Below, in pieces: positions 8,300 through 16,704 of a stretch of 64,000 nucleotides of DNA (positions are counted from its first letter, which is position 1; every line of letters begins with the position of its first letter). The stretch is from Lachnospiraceae bacterium. Lineage in GTDB: Bacteria > Bacillota > Clostridia > Lachnospirales > Lachnospiraceae. A model generated the notes under the pieces. That model saw only the letters and a list, made by a program, of their open reading frames with translations. It made no database searches and was not told the origin of the DNA. The stretch spans positions 1-64,000 of the forward strand of contig BLLU01000033.1 of NCBI GenBank assembly GCA_011959105.1, written 5' to 3'. The translations under genes and the position numbers were made by a program.

Positions 8300-9235
8300 A
8301 TGTCAATGAAAAACGGCGGCGCGCAATCCGTGTCTAAAAAGAGAAAGTTTCACAAATGGCTGAAACTTCAGGGTCCAAGCCTGGTGTTTCTGGCTCCGTT
8401 TACCATCCTGTTCGTCTTGTTTACCATATTGCCCATTCTGGCAGCGGTGGGATTGAGTTTTACATACTTCAATATGGTTGACAGCCCTGCTTTTGTGGGA
8501 TTTGACAATTATATCAGGATGCTGTTTGACGACGATGTGTTTTTTATAGCGCTGAAAAACACGGCGGTTTTTGCCATGATTACCGGTCCTGTCAGCTATA
8601 TTCTCAGCTTCCTGACGGCCTGGCTGATCAATGAATTTAACCGGTTTGTGAGGACGGTTTTAACTTTGGTTTTTTATCTGCCCTCACTGGCGGGAAATGT
8701 GTATTTCGTCTGGGTCTATATTTTCTCCGGGGACAGCTATGGTCTGCTGAATGATGTTCTGATCCGACTGGGTATTTTAAGTGATCCTCAGCAATGGCTG
8801 TCGGATACAAAGTACATGCTTGGAGTAGTGATTGTGGTAATTCTGTGGTTGTCTCTGGGAACGGGATTTTTGGCCTTTGTGGCCGGTCTCCAGTCTATGG
8901 ACAGAGAACTTTTTGAGGCGGCAGCCATTGACGGCATTCCCAACCGTTTTGCGGAACTGTGGTATATCACGCTGCCTCAGATGGTGCCTCAGCTGCTGTT
9001 CGGCGCGGTGATGCAGATATCCACATCCTTTGCCGTGGGCTATGAATGTATGAATTTGACGGGCTTTCCCAGTACGGATTATGCCACTCATACATTGGTG
9101 CTCCACATTCTGGATTTCGGTCAGGTCAGGTTTGAAATGGGATATGCCTGCGCGGTGGCAGTGTTTTTGTTCGCGATGATGCTGCTCATGTGGAAGGCAG
9201 TCAACAAGCTGTTGTCCGTATGGCAGGAGGGATAA
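8300..9235 (+). CDS. ABC sugar transporter permease (MalF type)
   Basis: A 311-residue membrane protein with six predicted spans and a short cytoplasmic N-terminus. The EAA loop that docks the ATPase is at about residues 210-230 (EAAAIDGIPNRFAELWYITL). It is the MalF/UgpA-type half of an importer with the next gene and the fused binding protein upstream. ATG at 8300 follows AGGGGGT. The stop is 6 bp from the start of the second permease. No ATPase gene lies in the operon, so a shared MsmK-type ATPase encoded elsewhere is likely. Confidence 0.93.
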   Translation: MSMKNGGAQSVSKKRKFHKWLKLQGPSLVFLAPFTILFVLFTILPILAAVGLSFTYFNMVDSPAFVGFDNYIRMLFDDDVFFIALKNTAVFAMITGPVSYILSFLTAWLINEFNRFVRTVLTLVFYLPSLAGNVYFVWVYIFSGDSYGLLNDVLIRLGILSDPQQWLSDTKYMLGVVIVVILWLSLGTGFLAFVAGLQSMDRELFEAAAIDGIPNRFAELWYITLPQMVPQLLFGAVMQISTSFAVGYECMNLTGFPSTDYATHTLVLHILDFGQVRFEMGYACAVAVFLFAMMLLMWKAVNKLLSVWQEG

Positions 9236-9241
9236 GCCAAT

Positions 9242-10177
9242 ATGAAAAATACAATGAATTCCAAGAAAAAACCGCTGAGAGCGGTGGCCGATTTTTTGTT
9301 TTGGCTGCAGCCCAAAAGCATCCGGGAGTCAAAAAAGAAGGTACTCAGCCGTTCCTGGTTCGGGACATTTCTGATATTTGCATTTTTGGCGCTGATCGGC
9401 ATTTTTATGCTGCTGCCCGTGGTCTATGTGGTATCCACGGCGTTTAAGCCTTTGAGCGAGATTCTTGCGTATCCGCCGCAGTTTTTTGTAAGACATCCAA
9501 CCTGGAATAATTTCAGCGACCTGGTGGAGATAGCGCAGAGCACCTGGATCCCTTTTGAGAGATCCCTTTTCAACAGCCTGTTTATCGCTGTGGCGGGAAC
9601 GGTCCTGTACATAATAATCGCATCCATGGCGGCCTATCCGCTGGCCAAAAATAAAAGCCGATATATAGGCATTTATTATCAGATCGTGGTTCTTGCCATA
9701 TTGTTCCGGCCTGAAGTTACCAGGACGCCGCTGTACATTATTATCAGCAAAATGGGGCTGATCAACAGCTATTATTCGCTGGTATTTCCGATTCTGGCAG
9801 GGAGTTTTGGCGTGTTCCTGATGCGGCAGTTTATGGTAACGGTTCCCAACGAGATGTTGGAGGCGGCCAGAGTGGACGGCGCCAATGAATTTATCTGTTT
9901 CTGGCGGCTGGTCATGCCTTTGGTGAGACCGGCGTGGATGACACTGACTATTTTTACCTTCAAGGATCTGTGGAATACGGGAGAGTCCCAGTATATTTAT
10001 GACGAGGCTTTAAAAACCCTGACGGCGGTGATGCAGTCCATATCCAAAGCGGGAATCGCCAGGGCAGGGGCGGGCGCCGCGGTGGCATTGATCATTATGA
10101 TACCGCCGGTGGTGGTGTTTATTATTTCACAGTCTTCCGTAATGGAGACCATGTCCTGTACCGGGATCAAGGGATAA
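9242..10177 (+). CDS. ABC sugar transporter permease (MalG type)
   Basis: A 311-residue permease with the EAA loop EAARVDGANEFICFWRLVMP at about residues 205-225, near the C-terminus as usual for MalG/UgpE-type subunits. A long N-terminal cytoplasmic segment precedes the first membrane span. It pairs with the permease just upstream to form the channel for the substrate bound by the 988-residue lipoprotein. The stop is followed 13 bp later by the beta-propeller gene, so all are one operon. Confidence 0.93.
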   Translation: MKNTMNSKKKPLRAVADFLFWLQPKSIRESKKKVLSRSWFGTFLIFAFLALIGIFMLLPVVYVVSTAFKPLSEILAYPPQFFVRHPTWNNFSDLVEIAQSTWIPFERSLFNSLFIAVAGTVLYIIIASMAAYPLAKNKSRYIGIYYQIVVLAILFRPEVTRTPLYIIISKMGLINSYYSLVFPILAGSFGVFLMRQFMVTVPNEMLEAARVDGANEFICFWRLVMPLVRPAWMTLTIFTFKDLWNTGESQYIYDEALKTLTAVMQSISKAGIARAGAGAAVALIIMIPPVVVFIISQSSVMETMSCTGIKG

Positions 10178-10190
10178 GGGGGGGATGTCT

Positions 10191-11621
10191 ATGAACATGG
10201 GAAAAAAAGTATCGGTCCTGTTGCTGTGGGGGATGTTGCTGTCGCTGCTGTTTCCCCGGACGGTGCTGGCATCGGAGGCACCTTACGAGACCTTTACGCT
10301 GGATGTGTGGGGCAATGCGGTGCCTTCGCCAAATGGCTATGTGCCGGTGCGCAGTATCAGCGGCTCCCAAATCGGCTGCGGAGATTTTAATAATGGCGCG
10401 GACCTGTTTTATAATGCCGCCCGCAATATGATATATGTGGTGGACGCAGGAAACGCCAGGATTCTGGTGCTGAATGAAGAAATGGAGTTGGTGGGACAGT
10501 ATGACAGATTGACCCGCCCCGACGGGAGCGAATATGTGCTTTCCAATCCCCAGGGAATCTTTGTACAGGATGACGGCACCATGTATATTGCTGAATCGGG
10601 CAACCAGGAAGTGGTGGTCTGCGATGCTCTGGGAAAAATCCGGCAGATTTTCGGCTCTCCAGAGACGACGCTTATTCCAGTGAACTTTGACTATCGGCCC
10701 AGTAAGATCGCGGTGGATGACAGGGGACGCATATATGTGCTGTCCAAGGGCGTATACCAGGGGATGGTTTATCTGGAATCGGACGGCAGTTTTATCAAGT
10801 TTTTCGGCGCACGTAACGTGTCCATGACATGGAAGGACCATTTGAAAAAGGCATGGCAAAAACTTTTAAGCGATGAGGCAGCGGCTACCATGCAGGCCTT
10901 TGTACCCCTTGAATACAGTAATATCTTTATGGATCCCCAGGGCTATATATATGGCACGGTCATCGGTGAAAAGGGAATGGATCTGGTATCCCGGGTCAAT
11001 CCGGTGGGAATCAATGCTTTGCCATATAAGGTGAACGGAAGGATGTCGTACATAGATGTTGCGGCAGACGAGTATGGAATTGTCACTCTGCTGGACACCA
11101 AGTATGGTTCCATTGATCAGCTTAACGAGAACGGAAAGCCACTTTTTATGATGGGAGGACAGGGCGACCGGGCGGGTCTGTTTCGGAGACCTGTGTCCCT
11201 GATTCAGGTTCAAAGCAGGCTGTATGTATTGGACGGGGACAAAAATACCATTACGGAACTGGAGATCACGGAATTCGGCAGGCTGGTGCACAATGCGGTA
11301 AGGCTATACAATGAAGGACTTTATGAGGAGAGCATAGAGCCCTGGAAGGAAGTGGTCCGGCGCAACGCCAATTATCTGGCGGCCTACATCGGATTGGGAA
11401 AGGCTTACTATCAAATGGAAGACTATGACACCGCCATGTATTATTATCGGCTGGCCGGAGACAAGGAGGGATATTCCCTGGCTTATAAAGAAGCGTCTCT
11501 GATCAAGATCAGAAATGCCTTTGGAGCCATCGTATTCTGTGTGGCGGTACTGACGGCAGCAGTGGTTTTGTGGAAAAAATATAGAGTACGGATAAACTTA
11601 AGAAAGGGGGCGGCGGCATGA
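10191..11621 (+). CDS. membrane-anchored NHL beta-propeller/TPR protein
   Basis: About 476 residues. A signal peptide is at residues 1-28 (cleavage near LASEA). NHL-type propeller repeats follow (NMIYVVDAGNARILVLN, GTMYIAESGNQEVVVCD, RLYVLDGDKNTITELE) up to about residue 365, then a TPR-like helical part (NYLAAYIGLGKAYYQMEDY) and a C-terminal membrane span near 440-460 with a basic tail. It should face outside, anchored at the C-terminus. ATG at 10191 is preferred to 10185 because AAGGGGGG would otherwise touch the start. It lies between the importer and a YIP1-like protein, and such neighbours recur together in Firmicute loci. The role is unknown; a scaffold for a surface glycan-processing complex is possible. 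Confidence 0.75.
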   Translation: MNMGKKVSVLLLWGMLLSLLFPRTVLASEAPYETFTLDVWGNAVPSPNGYVPVRSISGSQIGCGDFNNGADLFYNAARNMIYVVDAGNARILVLNEEMELVGQYDRLTRPDGSEYVLSNPQGIFVQDDGTMYIAESGNQEVVVCDALGKIRQIFGSPETTLIPVNFDYRPSKIAVDDRGRIYVLSKGVYQGMVYLESDGSFIKFFGARNVSMTWKDHLKKAWQKLLSDEAAATMQAFVPLEYSNIFMDPQGYIYGTVIGEKGMDLVSRVNPVGINALPYKVNGRMSYIDVAADEYGIVTLLDTKYGSIDQLNENGKPLFMMGGQGDRAGLFRRPVSLIQVQSRLYVLDGDKNTITELEITEFGRLVHNAVRLYNEGLYEESIEPWKEVVRRNANYLAAYIGLGKAYYQMEDYDTAMYYYRLAGDKEGYSLAYKEASLIKIRNAFGAIVFCVAVLTAAVVLWKKYRVRINLRKGAAA

Positions 11622-12244
11622 ACGGTCTGAAGGAAGGCGCAAAACAGTGCAGATATACCATGTTCCACCCGGTGAACGGTTTTGACCAGATAAAATGGAA
11701 TAATGCGGGAAGTATGCTCTTTTGTGTGCTGATTCTGACGGCCTTTTTTCTGGTGAGAGTGTTTGACGAAGCGCTCATGGGATTTATCTTTAATACCGCC
11801 AACCCGGAGGAGATTTCCGTTCCTTCTATTTTCCTCATCAGTATGGGCGGGTTTGCCATCTGTTATGTGTCAAATTGGGCGGTTAGTTCCCTGATGTTCA
11901 CTGAGGGAAAATCCCGGCAGGTGTTCGTCATGCTTTGTTATACGCTGGTGCCCTACACGGTGTGTGATTTGATTTATATTTTTGCTTCAAATTTCACCAA
12001 TCTGGAGATGAAGGCTTTTCTGACGGCTCTACGCGTGGTGGGGCTGCTCTGGAGCGGATTGATCCTGCTGATCGGCGAGTATTATGTACATCAGCTTACG
12101 GCGGTAAAGGTATTTTTAAATCTGGTGCTTACAGCGGCGGGGATTGTGATCCTGTTGTTTTTACTGCTTCTGGGTTACAGTCTGGTACAGCAGATATATG
12201 CTTTTTTATACACCATATACAACGAGATCGCATTTCGCCTGTAG
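11618..12244 (+). CDS. YIP1-family integral membrane protein
   Basis: A 208-residue protein with five or so hydrophobic spans covering most of the chain after a 30-residue N-terminus, in the pattern of YIP1-domain proteins. Bacterial members have no established function. The start overlaps the stop of the propeller gene (ATGA), so the two are translationally coupled and probably work together in the membrane next to the importer. Confidence 0.75.
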   Translation: MNGLKEGAKQCRYTMFHPVNGFDQIKWNNAGSMLFCVLILTAFFLVRVFDEALMGFIFNTANPEEISVPSIFLISMGGFAICYVSNWAVSSLMFTEGKSRQVFVMLCYTLVPYTVCDLIYIFASNFTNLEMKAFLTALRVVGLLWSGLILLIGEYYVHQLTAVKVFLNLVLTAAGIVILLFLLLLGYSLVQQIYAFLYTIYNEIAFRL

Positions 12245-12253
12245 ACGGAATCA

Positions 12254-12344
12254 AAGATTCCGGGAAGCGGGAGACCAGGAAGTCGGAGACTGCGAATTCG
12301 GGGATTACGAACGCGGAGACTGCGGAGTCCAAGACTTCGGGAAA
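12254..12344 (+). repeat. 15-bp imperfect tandem repeat array
   Basis: Five or six 15-bp units in tandem fill the gap between the YIP1 gene and the next lipoprotein gene: GGAGACCAGGAAGTC (12270), GGAGACTGCGAATTC (12285), GGGGATTACGAACGC (12300), GGAGACTGCGGAGTC (12315), CAAGACTTCGGGAAA (12330). In one frame they would encode repeated Gly-Asp-x-x-x units, but no start with a ribosome site precedes them, so I treat them as non-coding. Confidence 0.8.
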
Positions 12345-12356
12345 ATGGGGGTAAAT

Positions 12357-14684
12357 ATGAAAAAATTATGGTTGTTAATCTGCCTGCTGCTTTTGGGGGC
12401 GGGGCTTTCTGGCTGCGGAAGGCAGGCTTCGGAGCAGCCCCCGCGCCAGACAGTGCGGAACCTGTCGGAAGGCTTTCTGCCGGCTTCGGAATCGGATACA
12501 CTGACCCGGATTCATGAAAATGAACGCTTCGTCCTGTATGCCAATCTGAGCAGCGGTGAGGCGGCGGTGGAGGATAAGATCCAGGGTCATACCTGGTATA
12601 CCAATCCGGCGGAAAAGCGGGAGGATACACTGGCAGGCGGATTTCATAAAAATGCACTGCTCTCGGTGCTGACAGTGGAGTACAGCACCGGTCAGAACGT
12701 GAATATGACCTGTGGGGGATATATGTCCAGCGTGGCAAAGGACGGATTGTCTTACCGTCTGGAAGCGGATGGCTCGGTGATTTTTCTGTTTGACTTTCCC
12801 AATGAGGAATTCCGGATTCCGCTGCGATATGCGGTGGAAGAGGACCGATTTGTGGCGCAGGTGCTTACGGACGCTGTGGCCGAGTACGGAACAAACCAGA
12901 TTCTTTCCATTGATGTACTGCCCTTTTTCGGAGCGGGAGGAAAGGATCAGGAAGGTTATATGCTGGTGCCGGACGGCAGCGGAGCACTGATCTATTACAA
13001 CAATAACCGGCTTGCGGCAAATACCTATTCCAAGGAACTGTATGGCTTCGATGACGGAACAAATGATAAGAACACGGGTCCTGCCTCCGCAGTGCCTTCC
13101 CGCCAGACCCAGGCCCAGGCGCAATATCTGCCTGTTTTTGGAGTGCATCAGAATGATCTGGGATTTCTGGCGGTAATCACCGGGGGAGACGGCAGGGCCG
13201 CCGTCAAGGCCAATGTGGCAGGAAAATACACTTCCTTCAATACGGTCTGGGGCTCCTATAAATATCGTACGGTGGGCACTGTGCGGCAGATCCAGAAGGA
13301 CGGCACGGACAAGGCGGTAGGCGTGGGAGAAAAACAACTGGAGACCTGGGAGGATTATGAAATCAGCTTTTATTTTCTGGACCGGGGCAAATCGGATTAC
13401 GGGGATATGGCTTCTTTCTACAGAAGTTATCTGGAACGGCACGAGGGACTGGAGCGGCGGATCATAGGCGGAGATCAGATTCCCCTTTACCTGGATCTCT
13501 ACGGCTATATGATAAAAAATAAATCCTTTCTGGGAATTCCCATGGACAGGAAGATTTCTCTCACGTCTGTAAAGAAAGTGAACGAAATGCTGGATGCCCT
13601 GTCTGCCCGGGGAGTGGATTCCGTAGTGATCAAATATAACTATTGGATGAAGGACAGCTATTGGAGGAAGATTCCCACTTCTGCCAAGGCGGAACCCCGG
13701 GTGGGCAGCAGAAAAGAATTGCTGGCGCTGCAGCTGCGTCTGGAGGAGGCGGGCGGGGGATTGTACCTGTCGGCTGACCTGCTGAATATTTATCGGCCCG
13801 GAAACGGGGTGAGTAAGGTGGAAGACTTTTTACAGTCGGCAGTGAACACAGCCCAGAACCAATACCGTTTTTTGCTGGAATCCACGGAGACGGACAGCAG
13901 ATATAAACCCTGGAATCTGCTGAGACCGGCATCCATAAACAAATTTTATAATCTGCTGGTGGATAATATGCAAAAGGCAGGCTATCAGAATCTGGCCCTG
14001 GACGCCATAGGAGAGAAGTGCTATTCGGAACTGGGAACCGGCGGTATGGGGCGGAATCAGGTGACGGAGGTGCTCCGGGACACCGTCAGCCAGGCGGCCC
14101 AGGCAATGGAAGATTTGATGCTCACCGGGGCAAACGGCTATGCGGCGGCATGGGCCGGACATATTCTGCGGACGCCGGGGGCATCCAGCGGCTATGATAT
14201 TGAGGATGTAAGCATTCCCTTTTATCAGATGGTGCTGCATGGTTATGTGTCCTACTCTCTGGATGCGGTGAACTTATGCGGCAGTCCGGAGGAAATGACT
14301 CTGAAATACATGGAGTATGGAGCATATCCCCTGTATTCCCTGGTGGGGGAGAATACGGATGAGTTGATCGGTTCCTCCATGGACCATCTGTATTCCGCAG
14401 ATTTTACAAATTGGGAAGGGTATATGGCGTCTCAGCACGCACAGTTGAACCAGGTGCTGTCCCGGGTACAGGACAGTGTAATCATCGGACATGAAATTTT
14501 GGAGACCGGGGTTAGGAAGGTAAGTTACGAAAACAAGACGGTGCTCTATGTCAATTACGGAGAAAGCGATGTGACAGCCGACGGATTTTTGGTCCGGGGA
14601 AAGGGGTATACGGCGGTATGCGACGGCGTGATTTTGACCCAGGGGACGGTCGATGAAGGGGAAGGGAGTGGATACGGATGGTAG
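12357..14684 (+). CDS. DUF5696-type lipoprotein, glycoside-hydrolase-like
   Basis: A 775-residue lipoprotein (lipobox LSGC, Cys 20). Residues about 40-360 form a beta-rich domain like the N-terminal sandwich of several glycosidase families. Residues about 380-640 look like a TIM barrel (IPLYLDLYGYM, VDSVVIKYNYW, GGLYLSADLL, NLALDAIGEKCYSELG). I recognise it as the kind annotated DUF5696, found beside YIP1-like proteins and sugar importers. Catalytic residues cannot be named with confidence; Asp/Glu in the LALDAIGE strand are candidates. ATG at 12357 follows GGGGG; the frame is open further upstream across the tandem repeat, but without a good start. It overlaps the next permease gene by 7 bp. 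Confidence 0.72.
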   Translation: MKKLWLLICLLLLGAGLSGCGRQASEQPPRQTVRNLSEGFLPASESDTLTRIHENERFVLYANLSSGEAAVEDKIQGHTWYTNPAEKREDTLAGGFHKNALLSVLTVEYSTGQNVNMTCGGYMSSVAKDGLSYRLEADGSVIFLFDFPNEEFRIPLRYAVEEDRFVAQVLTDAVAEYGTNQILSIDVLPFFGAGGKDQEGYMLVPDGSGALIYYNNNRLAANTYSKELYGFDDGTNDKNTGPASAVPSRQTQAQAQYLPVFGVHQNDLGFLAVITGGDGRAAVKANVAGKYTSFNTVWGSYKYRTVGTVRQIQKDGTDKAVGVGEKQLETWEDYEISFYFLDRGKSDYGDMASFYRSYLERHEGLERRIIGGDQIPLYLDLYGYMIKNKSFLGIPMDRKISLTSVKKVNEMLDALSARGVDSVVIKYNYWMKDSYWRKIPTSAKAEPRVGSRKELLALQLRLEEAGGGLYLSADLLNIYRPGNGVSKVEDFLQSAVNTAQNQYRFLLESTETDSRYKPWNLLRPASINKFYNLLVDNMQKAGYQNLALDAIGEKCYSELGTGGMGRNQVTEVLRDTVSQAAQAMEDLMLTGANGYAAAWAGHILRTPGASSGYDIEDVSIPFYQMVLHGYVSYSLDAVNLCGSPEEMTLKYMEYGAYPLYSLVGENTDELIGSSMDHLYSADFTNWEGYMASQHAQLNQVLSRVQDSVIIGHEILETGVRKVSYENKTVLYVNYGESDVTADGFLVRGKGYTAVCDGVILTQGTVDEGEGSGYGW

Positions 14685-15604
14685 AAAAAAAGAAGAGGGC
14701 AGGCGCCTCCGGACTGATCCGCAGACAGCAGAGAGCCGGGTATCTGTTTGTATTGCCCTGGATAATCGGCTTCCTGATCTTTTTCCTGCAGCCCTTTGTG
14801 GAGAGCTTCTGGTACTCGCTGAATAATGTGATAATGGGAGCGGGAGGATTGGAGACAAGCTATGTGGGCCTGGATAATTTTAAGTATCTGATTCTGCAGG
14901 ACAGTTCGTTTCTGACCAATCTTCTGACAGTGGTCCAAAATATGCTGCTGCAGGTTTGCATCTGCACCGTACTCAGTCTGTTTGTGGCGGTGATATTGGT
15001 GCAAAAATTCCGGGGAAGGACCCTGTACCGGGCGATTTTCTTCATGCCCATTATCCTGACCAGCGGAGTGGTTTACTCCATGGTGAGCAATGCGGTGGGT
15101 TCCACGGCCCTCAACGGCATCGGCAATGCCTATATGCCGGGAGCCACGGCGCTGGCGCAGCTGCTGCTCAAGGGAGGCGTCAGCAAGGAAGTTTTGGGGA
15201 TGATGATCGGCGTGGTGGACAGTATTTATGCCATGGCCGCCAACTGCGGTGTGCCCATTCTGCTTTTTATATCGGGTCTGCAGAAAATACCGGAAAATTT
15301 TTACGAGGCGGCCAGGATCGAGGGAGCCGGAAGCTGGGAAATTTTCTGGAAGGTTACGATCCCGAAGGTTTCCCCGGTTATCTTTTTGAACATTGTCTAT
15401 ATCATTGTGGATTCCTGCACTGCCTATGGTACCGGTGAGGGTGGAAATGTGATGATTGCGGCCATTCAGAGAATCGGGTTCGGAAAGACCATGCAGTTTG
15501 GAACAAGCGCCGCCATGGCGTGGATGTATTTTGCCGTAATCGCGTTCTTTTTGCTGCTGGCGTATCTGCTGCTTGGCAGGAAAGCCAATCGGATTGAAAA
15601 TTAG
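14678..15604 (+). CDS. ABC sugar transporter permease (MalF/LplB type)
   Basis: A 308-residue permease with six spans and the EAA loop EAARIEGAGSWEIFWKVTIP at about residues 210-230. It starts inside the end of the DUF5696-type gene, so it is translationally coupled to it, and it is followed by a MalG-type partner and a binding protein. This is the second complete importer of the locus and again has no ATPase gene. Confidence 0.92.
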   Translation: MVEKKKRAGASGLIRRQQRAGYLFVLPWIIGFLIFFLQPFVESFWYSLNNVIMGAGGLETSYVGLDNFKYLILQDSSFLTNLLTVVQNMLLQVCICTVLSLFVAVILVQKFRGRTLYRAIFFMPIILTSGVVYSMVSNAVGSTALNGIGNAYMPGATALAQLLLKGGVSKEVLGMMIGVVDSIYAMAANCGVPILLFISGLQKIPENFYEAARIEGAGSWEIFWKVTIPKVSPVIFLNIVYIIVDSCTAYGTGEGGNVMIAAIQRIGFGKTMQFGTSAAMAWMYFAVIAFFLLLAYLLLGRKANRIEN

Positions 15605-15614
15605 GAGGCGGACC

Positions 15615-16652
15615 ATGAAGAAAAGGAAAACAGGCGGGCAGGAGAGCCTGCTGAAGATGCTCACCTCCGGGAAAAAGGAGGAATTCAAAAGAGAGCTGCG
15701 GCACAGGATACAGGTTAAAAAGCCGTCCCGGGTTCTGTGGGCCTTGTGCAGACAACTGTTTATGATCGGTCTGGGCTATGTGGTGCTGTATCCTGTTTTA
15801 TACATGGTCAGCAATGCCTTCAAACCGGTGGAGCAGTATTGGGATCCGTCGGTGATCTGGCTGCCCAAGAGCCTGACGCTGGAAAATTTCCGGATTGTAG
15901 GCCTGGTGATGGACATAGGCCAGGTGCTGTGGAATACGCTGCTCATGGAAATAATTCCGGCTCTATTGTCCACCGCGGTGTGTATGATGGTGGGATACGG
16001 TCTGGCCAGATTTGATTTCAGGGGGAAAAAGCTGGTTACAGCCTGCGTGATTCTGACCATTATCGTACCTCCCCAGACCATCTGCACCTCTCTGTATTCC
16101 AGTTATCGTTACTTTGATTTTCTGGGGATTCTGGAGGGATTGGAGAAGCTGACGGGCGCTTCCCTTCGGCCCAATCTGATCGGTACCGTGTGGGTGACGC
16201 TGCTGCCTTCCCTTCTGGCGGTGGGGCTGAAAAGTGGTATTTTTATCTTTATCTATATGCAGTTTTTCACCGGGATCCCAAAAGAACTGCAGGAGGCTGC
16301 GGCTATCGACGGCTGCGGCGCATTTAGAACCTTCCTGAAGATCATAGTCCCCACGGCACAGAACATTGTGATTTCCGTAACGCTGCTGTCTGTGGTATGG
16401 AACTGGAACGATTATTATACGCCTTCCATGTTTATCCGGGTGAGAGACACCATGGCCACAGCCATGGCGGCGTTCAAGGCCAATCTGGAGAATCTTCACA
16501 ATACGGGAGTGGGAATCGGCAGCATTCAGACGGCCAACACCCAGATTCAGGCGGCCTGTCTCATCGCCATTGTACCGCTGGTGATTCTGTATGTGATATT
16601 GCAGAAAAAGTTTTCAGAGGGTATTGAAAACTCCGGTTTAACGGGAATGTAA
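15615..16652 (+). CDS. ABC sugar transporter permease (MalG type)
   Basis: A 345-residue permease. A basic N-terminal extension of about 50 residues precedes the first span, and the EAA loop (EAAAIDGCGAFRTFLKIIVP) is at about residues 235-255. ATG at 15615 follows TTAGGAGGCGG; the frame is open upstream but lacks another ribosome site. It is the partner of the permease at 14678, and the binding-protein gene follows after 52 bp. Confidence 0.92.
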   Translation: MKKRKTGGQESLLKMLTSGKKEEFKRELRHRIQVKKPSRVLWALCRQLFMIGLGYVVLYPVLYMVSNAFKPVEQYWDPSVIWLPKSLTLENFRIVGLVMDIGQVLWNTLLMEIIPALLSTAVCMMVGYGLARFDFRGKKLVTACVILTIIVPPQTICTSLYSSYRYFDFLGILEGLEKLTGASLRPNLIGTVWVTLLPSLLAVGLKSGIFIFIYMQFFTGIPKELQEAAAIDGCGAFRTFLKIIVPTAQNIVISVTLLSVVWNWNDYYTPSMFIRVRDTMATAMAAFKANLENLHNTGVGIGSIQTANTQIQAACLIAIVPLVILYVILQKKFSEGIENSGLTGM

Positions 16653-16704
16653 AATATGGCTGCAAAACAGGGAGCAGCTGCAAAATAAGGAGGAGGAAAG
16701 GGCA

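Noticed and set aside
12254..12344. Tandem repeats as a CRISPR array
   Set aside because: The 15-bp units are directly adjacent, with no unique spacers and no cas genes nearby.
12198..12356. Longer start for the DUF5696-type lipoprotein
   Set aside because: Starting upstream would bury the lipoprotein signal behind 53 residues, including the repeat, and there is no ribosome site.
16657..16689. Short frame MAAKQGAAAK between permease and binding protein
   Set aside because: Only ten residues, without a ribosome site of its own; more likely linker sequence.
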